Of a DNA stretch of 15,396 nt, positions 4,972 to 12,762 are shown in pieces. The translations under genes and the position numbers were made by a program. This DNA comes from JBEHYA01 sp048498415 (GTDB taxonomy: Bacteria; Pseudomonadota; Alphaproteobacteria; UBA9219; RGZA01). The stretch spans positions 1-15,396 of the forward strand of contig JBEHYA010000046.1 in the NCBI GenBank assembly GCA_048498415.1, in the 5' to 3' direction. Within the stretch, counting starts at the first letter, position 1; each line of letters begins with the position of its first letter. A model generated the notes under the pieces. That model was not told where the DNA came from, did no database searches, and was given only the letters and a program-made list of their open reading frames with translations.

Positions 4972-6957
4972 ATGGTCACGCCCAGCTCTTCACCCCTGCC
5001 CGATACCGCCATCGCCGCGCGGCCCATTTTGCGTTTTGATACGATGGGCTCGCCCGCGCATGTGCTGCATGACGCCGAGACCCACGCGCCGCAATTATTC
5101 GGCGTTTCGCCCCGGTTTATTCATGACTCGCTGGAAAGGCTGGTGCGCAATTACGCGCCCAACGAAAAGTGGACGGTGATCGTGCTTTCCATCAGTACCG
5201 GCATGGCGCGGCCGGAACTGACGGAAATGTTTTCCCGCCGCTTCGCGCATCAGGGCCCCATCATCATCGACCCCGATCTCGGCACGCCGGGGCATCATCT
5301 TTATATGTCGCAAGGCCACGCGCGCATTCATCTGGAACGCCTGATTGAAGCCAATGAAATGACACATGGGCTTATGGTGGTCATGTATGCGTTTACCAAT
5401 ATCACGCATGATTTCGATAATATGCGCATGGCCGTGCATAAATTGCGCATGGCCACGCTGACCATGGAACAGTTGGCCGCCGCGCAGGAGCTTATTCTCA
5501 CTTTTTCCGAACTGTATGACGTTCTGGCGCTGAAGCAGAGCCTCTATGATGTAAAAGGCCAGCTTGAGCACATAACGCAAAAGTTCGAGAGCCTGGCCCG
5601 CCAGCCGGCCACGGTGCCGCCCGTACCGCTGCATGTGCAGCTGGCGCCGGTCATTGGCGCGCTGCATGTCATCCAGCAGGCCTATGCGCGTTCGCCCGGC
5701 CCGCTTGCCGCATCCCTGCATGGCCTTGTGCGTCAGCTTGAACGGCTGCCGCAGCAGATTCCCCAGCTGGCGTTGCCGGCGCATCATGCCATGGCCATCC
5801 AGTTGCGGGCATTGGCGGAACCCGCTGCCAAAGCCGCCATGGCGATGCCGGGCCAAATGCTGCCGCTGGCGATGGCGAAGGAAACCGCGCCGGCCCAATC
5901 GTTTTTGATGCGCCTTATAGCACCGGTGGTCGCGCAAATCAGGCAGGCGGTAGAGAAAATAGCAGTGACGCCCGCCGCGTTTATTCAGCCGGCGGCGGCA
6001 TTGGTTTTAAAAGAGGCAGGCCGGCCAGCGCAGCCGGCTGTTGCGCCTTCCATCCCGGTAGAAGCGAAAGTCATGTTGCAAGTTACGCCGGCTGTTGCCA
6101 TCGATATTCCTGTCGCGGCGGTCAACACAGCGAATGCGGAAAACAAGAACATGGCAACCAGCGCACCATCTGTTACGGGCGCCACAGAACAAGCGCCGCC
6201 CGCAACGCCGGAAACCGGAGTAACAAAAGCCGAAGCGACGGAAGAAGAGCAGGCCAAGCCCAGGCCCGCGCCAGAAGAGCCTGCTCAGCAAGAAGAGCCG
6301 CAGAATGAGCTGACAAATGAGGCCAAACAGCCTGAAGAGGAAGAACAGCCCCAGCGGCGTCAACAGGAAGAACGCCGCGAAGAAGAGAAAGAAGAAAAGG
6401 AAGAGGAAGAAACCCTCGCAGAAGAAAATCGGCCAGCCGCGCAAAGCCGTGAAGAAGAAAGGCGAGAAGAGCAGGAAAAACCGGTGCAAGAAGCAAAGCC
6501 CGAGCAAAGGGAGGAAGAACCCTCACGGCCAGAACCCGAAAAAATCGGCGGAACAGAAGAAGCAAAAGCCCGCGCGGCGCCGACGGAACCGAATGCCGAA
6601 AAGCCTGAAGAATTAGAAGAAACTGGATTGAAAACACAGCGCTTTGAGGAATATAGCCGGGCGGAACCGGCCGCCGGGCCCATGCGGGCAGAGGAATTCG
6701 CCGAAGAAAAGGTCATTAAAAATATAAGACTTGTCGCAGAAGATGATCGGACGTCTCGCCCAATTCAAGGCTATCAGCCCGATCACGCCGCCGCAGAAGA
6801 AAAACGCGCCAATCAAGCCGGGGTTTTTATACCGCCGGAACACCCTGGGCTTGCCGGTGAAGAAGGGATCGCGCCAAGCGTGTCGCAGCCCCAGCACCCG
6901 CTATTTCATACGCCAAAGCACAATGACGATATGCCGAAAGCGGAGCCAAAGAATTAA
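4972..6957 (+). CDS. Orphan 661-aa protein: folded N-terminal region, Ala/Pro helices, long Glu-rich disordered linker
   Basis: I do not recognise this protein. Residues 1-210 look folded: alternating strands and helices (KWTVIVLSIS at 66-75, GPIIIDPDLGTPGHH at 95-109, GLMVVMYAFTNITHDFDNM at 133-151) ending in a helical, coiled-coil-like stretch about 165-210. Residues 215-350 are amphipathic Ala/Leu/Pro/Met-rich segments. Residues 421-550 are dominated by Glu, Gln, Arg, Lys and Pro with Glu runs, surely disordered. Residues 555-661 are polar with a few hydrophobic spots. There is no signal peptide and no clear membrane helix, so it is probably cytoplasmic. AAGGAA lies 8 bases before the start. 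The gene is divergent from the CBS operon with a shared FNR-type box, so co-regulation is likely. The Glu-rich part is purine-rich on the coding strand. Alternatives: a scaffold, membrane-surface-binding or phasin-like protein. Confidence 0.85.
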   Translation: MVTPSSSPLPDTAIAARPILRFDTMGSPAHVLHDAETHAPQLFGVSPRFIHDSLERLVRNYAPNEKWTVIVLSISTGMARPELTEMFSRRFAHQGPIIIDPDLGTPGHHLYMSQGHARIHLERLIEANEMTHGLMVVMYAFTNITHDFDNMRMAVHKLRMATLTMEQLAAAQELILTFSELYDVLALKQSLYDVKGQLEHITQKFESLARQPATVPPVPLHVQLAPVIGALHVIQQAYARSPGPLAASLHGLVRQLERLPQQIPQLALPAHHAMAIQLRALAEPAAKAAMAMPGQMLPLAMAKETAPAQSFLMRLIAPVVAQIRQAVEKIAVTPAAFIQPAAALVLKEAGRPAQPAVAPSIPVEAKVMLQVTPAVAIDIPVAAVNTANAENKNMATSAPSVTGATEQAPPATPETGVTKAEATEEEQAKPRPAPEEPAQQEEPQNELTNEAKQPEEEEQPQRRQQEERREEEKEEKEEEETLAEENRPAAQSREEERREEQEKPVQEAKPEQREEEPSRPEPEKIGGTEEAKARAAPTEPNAEKPEELEETGLKTQRFEEYSRAEPAAGPMRAEEFAEEKVIKNIRLVAEDDRTSRPIQGYQPDHAAAEEKRANQAGVFIPPEHPGLAGEEGIAPSVSQPQHPLFHTPKHNDDMPKAEPKN

Positions 6958-6993
6958 CCCACACAGCGTTAGCCATATCTAAAATAAAGCTTT

Positions 6994-7007
6994 TTGACCA
7001 CGATCAA
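6994..7007 (+). promoter_or_regulatory. FNR/Crp-type operator upstream of the DUF883 gene (TTGAC-CACG-ATCAA)
   Basis: TTGAC-CACG-ATCAA is a near-consensus FNR/FixK-type site with extra flanking symmetry (TTTGA..TCAAA, and AAAGC at 6986-6990 against GCTTT at 7010-7014). Its centre (7000.5) is 64 bases before the start codon. The best -10 candidate, TAAGCT at 7029-7034, is 31 bases from the centre and matches only 3 of 6 positions, so the box is better supported than the promoter. Confidence 0.72.
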
Positions 7008-7064
7008 ACGCTTTCCCCCATAGTGGATTAAGCTGAAATAAACAACCCAAGAAAGGATTGCATA

Positions 7065-7298
7065 ATGTCATCACCCGAAACCCTGAAAGAAGAATGTGAG
7101 TGCGTGGAAGAGCAATGCTGCAAAGCGGCGAACGATGCGGGCCGTAAAATACGCCGGCTGGTAGACGTTGGCTCGCAGGACGTAAAAGAGCAGATGGACC
7201 GCGTCGAGGATGAAATACGCCGTCATCCAGTGCAATCTAGCGCGATTGCACTGGGTCTGGGCATGCTCATTGGCCTCTTGTTCCGTCCTCATTCCTGA
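7065..7298 (+). CDS. DUF883/ElaB-YqjD-like small membrane-anchored protein with four cysteines
   Basis: The 77-aa protein has a charged amphipathic helix (about 5-55) followed by HPVQSSAIALGLGMLIGLLFRPHS, a C-terminal membrane anchor like that of ElaB/YqjD/YgaM proteins. In E. coli these sit in the inner membrane in stationary phase and bind ribosomes (family knowledge). Unusually, the N-terminus has C11, C13, C18 and C19 (C-x-C-x4-C-C), which I do not know as a family feature and which might bind metal or respond to redox state. GAAAGGA lies 7 bases before the start. An FNR-type box is 57 bases upstream of the start codon. The next gene begins 12 bases downstream, in the same operon. Confidence 0.75.
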   Translation: MSSPETLKEECECVEEQCCKAANDAGRKIRRLVDVGSQDVKEQMDRVEDEIRRHPVQSSAIALGLGMLIGLLFRPHS

Positions 7299-7310
7299 AA
7301 CGAGGCCCGC

Positions 7311-7676
7311 ATGGCTGCCTTCAATGCGGTTTTTTATGTCACGCAGCTGGCCCGCTTGATCGCAGGCGACATGTTGCGGCGTAAACTACCCGCTTATCTT
7401 GTGATTACCTTTATTCTGGCACTTACGTGCGCCATGCTGCTGGCGACCCTTACGATTACCAGCTGTTTTGCGCTGTTTATGGTGCTGGCCACCCATGGAA
7501 TGAGCCGGGACATGGCGGCGCCGCTGGCGTTGCTATGTCTTGGCATTCTTACATCTTTGTGCGCGCTGGCGCTAAAGCGCTTGGTTTACCGGCCGCGTTG
7601 GGCCCAGCGATCTGCGCCGATGACTAATATTCAAAATATCGCCGACGCGTTCTTCAACGGCTTTAAGAATGGATAA
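7311..7676 (+). CDS. Small polytopic membrane protein, YqjE/holin-superfamily-like
   Basis: The 121-aa protein has an N-terminal amphipathic part, two hydrophobic blocks (about 29-62, long enough for a hairpin, and 69-89), a basic cytoplasmic stretch (KRLVYRPRWAQR) and a C-terminal helix. The size, the hairpin and the position right behind a DUF883 gene resemble the E. coli yqjD-yqjE pair (YqjE belongs to the phage holin 3_6 group), but the sequence match is only suggestive. GAGG stands 5 bases before the ATG. It likely shares the FNR-type promoter at 6994. The convergent PCu(A)C-like gene ends 8 bases away. Confidence 0.6.
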   Translation: MAAFNAVFYVTQLARLIAGDMLRRKLPAYLVITFILALTCAMLLATLTITSCFALFMVLATHGMSRDMAAPLALLCLGILTSLCALALKRLVYRPRWAQRSAPMTNIQNIADAFFNGFKNG

Positions 7677-7684
7677 TGATGCGC

Positions 7685-8134
7685 TTAGTGTTCCACATAG
7701 GTTGTGGTGCCGGCGTCCTGCATCGTGGCGTCTTCTTCAACGACGCCTTTATTGGCAAAATTCATGATCAGATGAATTTTCTGGTCCTTCACCCAGATAC
7801 GGCGCAGGCCCGTTAAAACAATGTGCGAGCCATCGGGCTTCAAGACGGTGTCCTGCCCGCCCGGGATTTCCAGCGGCTGGCCATCGGTGACAGTTTTGAC
7901 ACCATCTTTATCGATCTTTTCGTTATGAATAACGGCATGCGCCGCCGTGTCGGCCTGCACGCTGGTGAGCGTGTCGTTTTCCTTGGCGCTGATCGTCATG
8001 TACACGTTGGCGGTATCGCTATCGGCAACGGGCGCGGGCGACCACAGATTTTTGACCTGCACCGAAGGCGCCATAACATCAAAAATCATCATAATAGTTG
8101 AAACAACGGTGACGATAGCCCAGAATATTTTCAT
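7685..8134 (-). CDS. PCu(A)C-like periplasmic copper chaperone homologue, probable metal site degenerate
   Basis: From the ATG at 8134 the product is 149 aa: an N-terminal membrane segment or signal peptide (about 1-22) and a PCu(A)C-type beta-barrel (PF04314; ANVYMTISAKENDTLTSVQ, then IPGGQDTVLKPDGSHIVLTGL at about 90-110, and a terminal strand pair). Family members carry Cu(I) to cytochrome oxidase through an H(M)-X10-M-X21-H-x-M motif. Here H70 and H104 remain, but the Met positions appear replaced (N71, about T81, V106), so copper binding is doubtful. The start at 8134 is preferred over an upstream TTG at 8179 because AGGAG precedes it at 9 bases and the signal segment begins there. The divergent neighbour at 8209 is a glycosyltransferase. 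No SCO or oxidase gene is nearby. Confidence 0.7.
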   Translation of the reverse strand: MKIFWAIVTVVSTIMMIFDVMAPSVQVKNLWSPAPVADSDTANVYMTISAKENDTLTSVQADTAAHAVIHNEKIDKDGVKTVTDGQPLEIPGGQDTVLKPDGSHIVLTGLRRIWVKDQKIHLIMNFANKGVVEEDATMQDAGTTTYVEH

Positions 8135-8208
8135 GGCGGTGCGCTCCTGTTTTTTGCGAGCGATCAAGCCTTGCGCCAATTGATTAAAGAAATGTTTATG
8201 CCCGCCTC

Positions 8209-9798
8209 ATGAACGCCCGCCTTGCTTCCCCGATGTGGCCATTAGCCGCCCTCACCGCGCTGGCTTTCGCGGTACGGCTGTTTTTTATATGGCAATGGCA
8301 GCAAACGCCCTATGCCGGCGCACCTTATCTGGATGCGGCGGTGTATCATGCCTGGGGGCTTGCAATCAGCCATGGCGTGTTTGACAGTGCGCGGGCTTAT
8401 TACCAGTCGCCGCTGTTTCCGTTTGTGCTGGGCGGGCTGTATGCGCTGTTTGGCGCGAGCCAGCTGGTGGTACAGATTTTCAATGCGGTGCTGGGGGCGG
8501 CAAGCTGCGGCGCGGTGGCATGGGTGGCGCTGCGCTGTTTCGGGCCGCGGGCAATGTGGCTGACAGGTTTACTGGCGGCATTCTATGCCACGTCGATTTT
8601 TTATACCCCGCTTCTTCTCAAGGAACCGCTCAGCCTTTTTCTGCTCAGCTTCTATCTGGTATTTTTCGTGAAAGCGCTGGAGAGCCACAAAACCCGCGAT
8701 TTTGTGGTGGCAGGCGCGTTTCTGGGGCTGATGATCATCACGCGCGCGAATGCCATGCTGCTGCTGGCCGCCCTGCCCTTTCTTGCCTGGCGCCGGCGCC
8801 TGCCGGATTTTATGCGTAAAAGCATGCTGCATGTAGCGGCCGCGCTGCTGTGCATCGCGCCGGTGACTATTCACAACGCAATTAAGAGTAACGATTTTGT
8901 GCTGGTGAATTATTCGGGCGGACTGAATTTTTATTTGGGTAATCATGCGCTATCGAACGGCGCCAATAATTACCCGATGGATGTGCCGCTGGATGACAAG
9001 GAAGAGCTTGGCACCACGGATATAGCGGAAAAGGCGCTTGGCCATACGCTGAAGCCGTCGGAAGTATCCAGCTACTGGCTGGGGCGCGGGCTTTCGTTTT
9101 TCGATATGAACCCGCCCGCGGCGCTGGTACTGCAATTCCGCAAGCTCGCGCTGTTCTTCAACGATGTGGAATATGGCGATAATTACAATATCGCCTTCTT
9201 CCGGCAGGAGATGAAAAGCTTTTTAAGCTGGCCGATCTGGCCGGGCTTTGCTTGCTTAATGGGCCTTTGCGCACTGGGTTATATGCTGGCCGATGCAGAA
9301 CGCCGCCGCGCGATGCGGCCTTTTATTCTTCTCATACTGATTTACATGGCATGCACGGTGCCGTTTTATATCACCGACCGCTACCGTCTGCCGGTGATTA
9401 TCTTCATGTTGCCGCTGGCAGGCGTGGTGGCAAGCCTGCCCCTGCCCCGTCTGAAAGAGACGCGTACACAAATTGGATTGCTGGCGGCGATTGGTGCGGT
9501 GCTCTTCAGCCTGTATTGCCCGCCGCCGGAGCCCCGCAATATCATGGTGGGCTGGCTGAGCCTTGGCAGCATGGGCTTCAACCGCCATGAAGACAAGCTG
9601 ACCGCCGCCGCGCTGACCACAGCCATTGCCATGTCGCCGCGCGATGTTTCGGTCTATTGGTACATTCAGGCCGCCAAAGCCTATGACCGCCTGGGCCAGC
9701 ATAAAAAAGCGCTGGAAGTGATTGACGAAGCCATGCGCGTGATGCCGGAAGTTGCCGGCGCGATACAGCATTATTATTGGGAAGAGCAAAAAAACTAG
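8209..9798 (+). CDS. GT39/ArnT-like membrane glycosyltransferase with C-terminal TPR-like repeat
   Basis: The 529-aa polytopic protein is of the PMT_2/GT-C kind. The first helix (about 9-28) is followed by an extracytoplasmic loop with the catalytic-type Asp (YLDAAVYHAWG, D42) and the YQSPLFPFVLGGLY motif (65-79), then VVQIFNAVLGA and about ten membrane helices. Such enzymes use polyprenyl-phosphate sugars to glycosylate lipid A, polysaccharide or proteins on the periplasmic side. The C-terminal ~50 residues (about 479-515, WYIQAAKAYDRLGQHKKALEVIDEAM) form a TPR-like unit. No clear ribosome site precedes the ATG at 8209. The next plausible Met (8233) has none either. Its stop overlaps the convergent FkbH-like gene in CTAG. 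The acceptor and sugar are unknown. Confidence 0.82.
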   Translation: MNARLASPMWPLAALTALAFAVRLFFIWQWQQTPYAGAPYLDAAVYHAWGLAISHGVFDSARAYYQSPLFPFVLGGLYALFGASQLVVQIFNAVLGAASCGAVAWVALRCFGPRAMWLTGLLAAFYATSIFYTPLLLKEPLSLFLLSFYLVFFVKALESHKTRDFVVAGAFLGLMIITRANAMLLLAALPFLAWRRRLPDFMRKSMLHVAAALLCIAPVTIHNAIKSNDFVLVNYSGGLNFYLGNHALSNGANNYPMDVPLDDKEELGTTDIAEKALGHTLKPSEVSSYWLGRGLSFFDMNPPAALVLQFRKLALFFNDVEYGDNYNIAFFRQEMKSFLSWPIWPGFACLMGLCALGYMLADAERRRAMRPFILLILIYMACTVPFYITDRYRLPVIIFMLPLAGVVASLPLPRLKETRTQIGLLAAIGAVLFSLYCPPPEPRNIMVGWLSLGSMGFNRHEDKLTAAALTTAIAMSPRDVSVYWYIQAAKAYDRLGQHKKALEVIDEAMRVMPEVAGAIQHYYWEEQKN

Positions 9799-11360
9799 GC
9801 GCTTTTGCGCATCGTATTCTTGTCTTCCGGCGCGGGCTCTCCTGTTTCGAATTCCGGGTCTTCAGTAAGCGCCCATTCGCGGATATGGTTCGCGATGGTT
9901 TTTAGCATCGAGGTTTTATAATGCCGCGCGTCTTCGGCGTTATCGTCGGTGGCTATCGCCGAAAGTTCATAGAGCGTGATATTATCTGGGAAGGCTGCGG
10001 CCAGCCGGCGCCACAGCTGGTTGAAATACATCAGTTCCTTATAGGGGCAGCTGTAGATGGTTGTGTATTTTTCCGGCGCCAGGTTTTCGGGCGCCAGCAG
10101 CACCAGCATTTTGCATTTACGGTCTTCGATAAAGGTGCAGAAGCGTTCCGAGGCCACCGAGACGCTGTAAAAATCATAGCGTAGATAAGGGGTTTTCCAG
10201 CGGATCTTGGAATAATCGGAGAACGGGCCATAGACCAGTAATTTTGGCCAGGATTGGTGGATATGCGCCCATTCCATCACCTGCCATAACTCGAATACGC
10301 GCGGCGCATTATCGAAATCCACCCGCGTGCCAAGGCCAGTGAAATGGGCGACCGCCGCCGACTGGCAATCGAACATGATGCGAAGTTTCGGCGCGCCGGT
10401 ATCTGCCACCTCCGCGTGGCGCCGCATAATGCGGGCACGCACGGCGGGATCAAGAAAGTCTTCTTCCCTTATCCAGTCGACATTTTTGCGCTCGATCTCA
10501 GGGAACGCTACATATTTGAAACGGGCGCGCCGGTGAAAAAGCGCCCATAGCCAGTTTTCGATGCCCATGTGCATGATGCGGCAGGAAAAAACGAAATGAA
10601 TGGGGATGTCGGGATGCCGGATCATCACGAAACCCACCAGCCCATGGTCCCCGTATTTATCGCGCACAAAAACGGAGAAGCTGTAATGGTGATGGCGATC
10701 CTGCAGCAACTCAAAGAACGCATCCGCATCTTCGATGCGTGATTGGGTGAAGTTGAGCTGGTTGGAGCGGTTGACCAGATCCATGATGCGCTGGCGGAAA
10801 ACGATGTTGTCCTGCTCTTTTACCAGCGTGATACGGATATCGCAGGCACGCAGGAAATCCTCGTTTGAGCCGCCATGCGCCGCGCGTTCGCCCACCCGCT
10901 GCTGCAGGCGGCGGTATTCGTCGCGCCGGCTATGCGTGCTACCTTTATTTTCTTCCAGAATGTTGGCAAGCAGCGCATCCGCTTCCGGCGTGGCGGCGTT
11001 CACGGTGTGGATTTCAGGCAGCAGCGCTTTGACTTCATTGAGATTGATTTCGTTATCATCAATCAGCAGCACATTGGCGGGGCGCAACTGCATGTCAGCG
11101 ATAAGTTGCCGCACCGCTTCACCTTTGGGGACGAAGGCAATGCGCGGGAAAACGAATTCATCCCATAACTGCATGGCGCGCAAGGTTTGCTCGGCCTTCG
11201 CCGGATCGTTTTTAGAGCAAATGGCGGAGACAACGCCGTGGCGGTTAAGCGCCCGTACCATCTCGGCCCGCGCGGGATGCAGCGTGACTTTATCCCCTTC
11301 CGCTAATGTGCCCTGCCATAACGTATCGTCGAGATCCCAGATGACCAGTTTTATGCCCAT
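9795..11360 (-). CDS. FkbH-like HAD (IIIC)/GNAT protein with extra C-terminal SGNH/WcbI-like domain
   Basis: The 521-aa protein begins with a HAD subfamily IIIC domain: motif I WDLDDTLW with D9, D11 and T13; motif II C48-S49-K50; K79; and motif IV IDDNE with D101/D102. A GNAT-like acyltransferase region follows (about 172-285; KYGDHGLVGFVMI, IMHMGIENWLW). This pairing defines FkbH-like proteins, which in polyketide systems dephosphorylate and load a glyceryl unit onto a carrier protein. Residues ~325-497 form a further domain beginning IMFDCQSAA and ending DARHYKTSMLKTIANHI, reminiscent of SGNH-hydrolase or WcbI-like folds with a terminal D-x2-H (D477, H480). That reading is tentative. No carrier protein is in the window. 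It lies 60 bases downstream of the 425-aa membrane protein, probably in one operon, which suggests cell-surface glycan acylation. Confidence 0.8.
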   Translation of the reverse strand: MGIKLVIWDLDDTLWQGTLAEGDKVTLHPARAEMVRALNRHGVVSAICSKNDPAKAEQTLRAMQLWDEFVFPRIAFVPKGEAVRQLIADMQLRPANVLLIDDNEINLNEVKALLPEIHTVNAATPEADALLANILEENKGSTHSRRDEYRRLQQRVGERAAHGGSNEDFLRACDIRITLVKEQDNIVFRQRIMDLVNRSNQLNFTQSRIEDADAFFELLQDRHHHYSFSVFVRDKYGDHGLVGFVMIRHPDIPIHFVFSCRIMHMGIENWLWALFHRRARFKYVAFPEIERKNVDWIREEDFLDPAVRARIMRRHAEVADTGAPKLRIMFDCQSAAVAHFTGLGTRVDFDNAPRVFELWQVMEWAHIHQSWPKLLVYGPFSDYSKIRWKTPYLRYDFYSVSVASERFCTFIEDRKCKMLVLLAPENLAPEKYTTIYSCPYKELMYFNQLWRRLAAAFPDNITLYELSAIATDDNAEDARHYKTSMLKTIANHIREWALTEDPEFETGEPAPEDKNTMRKSA

Positions 11361-11420
11361 GGCCGGATTATAAAGTGGGCCATGGCAAGGACATAGCCGC
11401 CGCCCGAATCTCTGGCGCCG

Positions 11421-12698
11421 CTACATCCAGGTGGTCCAGATGACGTAATTATAGAAGCACGCCATCAGACCAAGAAAAACGGGAATGGCCGCCGGTGCGC
11501 GCCGCTGTAAAAGCGCCCAGCTGAAGCATAGCATGATAATGAAGAAGCTGCTGCCTTTCACATACCCCACCGGCGCCCACACCATGCCGGGCCCGAAGGA
11601 GGCATAGAGCAGATATGTGGCGAAAAGCCCCAGCAGAAGGCCCGTGGTTTGCGTTTTTTCTGCGCCGGCGGCCCCCACCATGCGCTGCATGCTGTCACGC
11701 AAACTGCGCCACAGCCCGAGGCCGGTAACGACAAGCCCGGCTAGAAAGAGGCCAAGGCCAACCGTATGTTTAAGGCTGTATTCGGGCAACCGGTCATGTG
11801 CGGTGAAAGGCAGATAAGGCCGCAGCATGCCGTTGGTGAAAAAATCAATCGTTGAAATGAATGGCAGGCCGATTAGGTTGCCCGTCATGGGCATCATGCC
11901 GAACAGCTGATGCACGCGTAGCTGCCACGCAATTTCGAGGGCGATGGGCAAAATATACATCCACAGGCCCTTTAATTCAGGCAGCGCGGCCTTCCAGTTG
12001 CGCGCGCACAGGCCCTGCGCCATCGCATGAATGATGCTTACCAAGGCAAGGCAGGCGGGCAGGAGAATAAAGTTTTCGCGCGTCAGAATGGCAAGTGTCA
12101 GGAGAATAACAAACAGGAAGCGTTTGTTTTTAACGAGGGCGAGTAATGCCAGAATGACAAAGGCATCGGCCATGCCATCGACAAAACCATACATCAGGGA
12201 GAATAAAGGCGAGGCACCGGCCGACCATGGCAGGACAAGGAATGGCGAATAACCTTTCTCCTGCAAAAAGCGAGCAAGGAAAAATGTGGCGGCGGCAAGC
12301 AGGCCGAGCGTGACAAAGAAATAGAAGATGGGCGAAACCCAATCCTGGCCAGTGAGGCGGGCCAGTACATAGGTGAACAGTGCAAAGCCGATGCGCTGGC
12401 CGCGGTATTGCGGCCCATCGATATGCCTGGCGGTATCGGGGTTGAGCAGAAACGGATCATCGGCAAGGTAATAATAAAACTGCCCATCCCAGCCGGTGTT
12501 ATCGGGCTGGCCGTAACGCAGCGCTTGATAGCCGTGCTGGGCCAGATGCTGCGGCACGCCGTAATAACCGCCCGGCTGCAGATACTGGCCGAAATCGTAG
12601 CTGTTATGCTTATCAAACTGCGCCAGCACAAAAAAAGCGTACACGGCCAGCGTGATCAGCATCACCAAAACAAGGGGGAGATGGCGGCGAAGAAGCAT
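11421..12698 (-). CDS. Polytopic membrane protein, probable GT-C-type glycosyltransferase
   Basis: The 425-aa protein has about ten membrane helices. After the first helix (about 8-27) comes a long polar loop with GWDGQFYYYLADDPFLL and IDGPQYRGQRIGFALF, a pattern seen in a widespread group of uncharacterised GT-C-like membrane proteins in which an Asp in the first loop would be catalytic. The YGFVDGMADAF and LAILTRENFILLP stretches also recall glycosyltransferases of this class. The ATG at 12698 has no good ribosome site. The gene is followed by the FkbH-like gene on the same strand and is divergent from DUF983. It probably acts on undecaprenyl-linked or lipid-linked sugar at the inner membrane. 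Substrate unknown. Confidence 0.7.
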   Translation of the reverse strand: MLLRRHLPLVLVMLITLAVYAFFVLAQFDKHNSYDFGQYLQPGGYYGVPQHLAQHGYQALRYGQPDNTGWDGQFYYYLADDPFLLNPDTARHIDGPQYRGQRIGFALFTYVLARLTGQDWVSPIFYFFVTLGLLAAATFFLARFLQEKGYSPFLVLPWSAGASPLFSLMYGFVDGMADAFVILALLALVKNKRFLFVILLTLAILTRENFILLPACLALVSIIHAMAQGLCARNWKAALPELKGLWMYILPIALEIAWQLRVHQLFGMMPMTGNLIGLPFISTIDFFTNGMLRPYLPFTAHDRLPEYSLKHTVGLGLFLAGLVVTGLGLWRSLRDSMQRMVGAAGAEKTQTTGLLLGLFATYLLYASFGPGMVWAPVGYVKGSSFFIIMLCFSWALLQRRAPAAIPVFLGLMACFYNYVIWTTWM

Positions 12699-12762
12699 GA
12701 TGCGCGGGAACGGGGGATAAAAGTAAGTGGATTGTGGTTCAAACGGCTTCTAATATCAACTT

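Noticed and set aside
6007..6637. Two long minus-strand frames (166 and 154 codons) rich in Phe/Leu that look like membrane proteins
   Set aside because: They are the antisense of the Glu-rich GAA/GAG segment of the 661-aa gene, which reads as TTC/CTC on the other strand; hydrophobicity is an artefact.
8135..8179. Upstream TTG start adding 15 residues to the PCu(A)C-like protein
   Set aside because: The extension would place charged residues before the signal segment, and AGGAG is correctly spaced for the ATG at 8134.
9256..9789. 177-codon minus-strand frame inside the GT39-like gene
   Set aside because: His/Gln/Arg-rich shadow of membrane-helix codons, no start signals, no recognisable motif.
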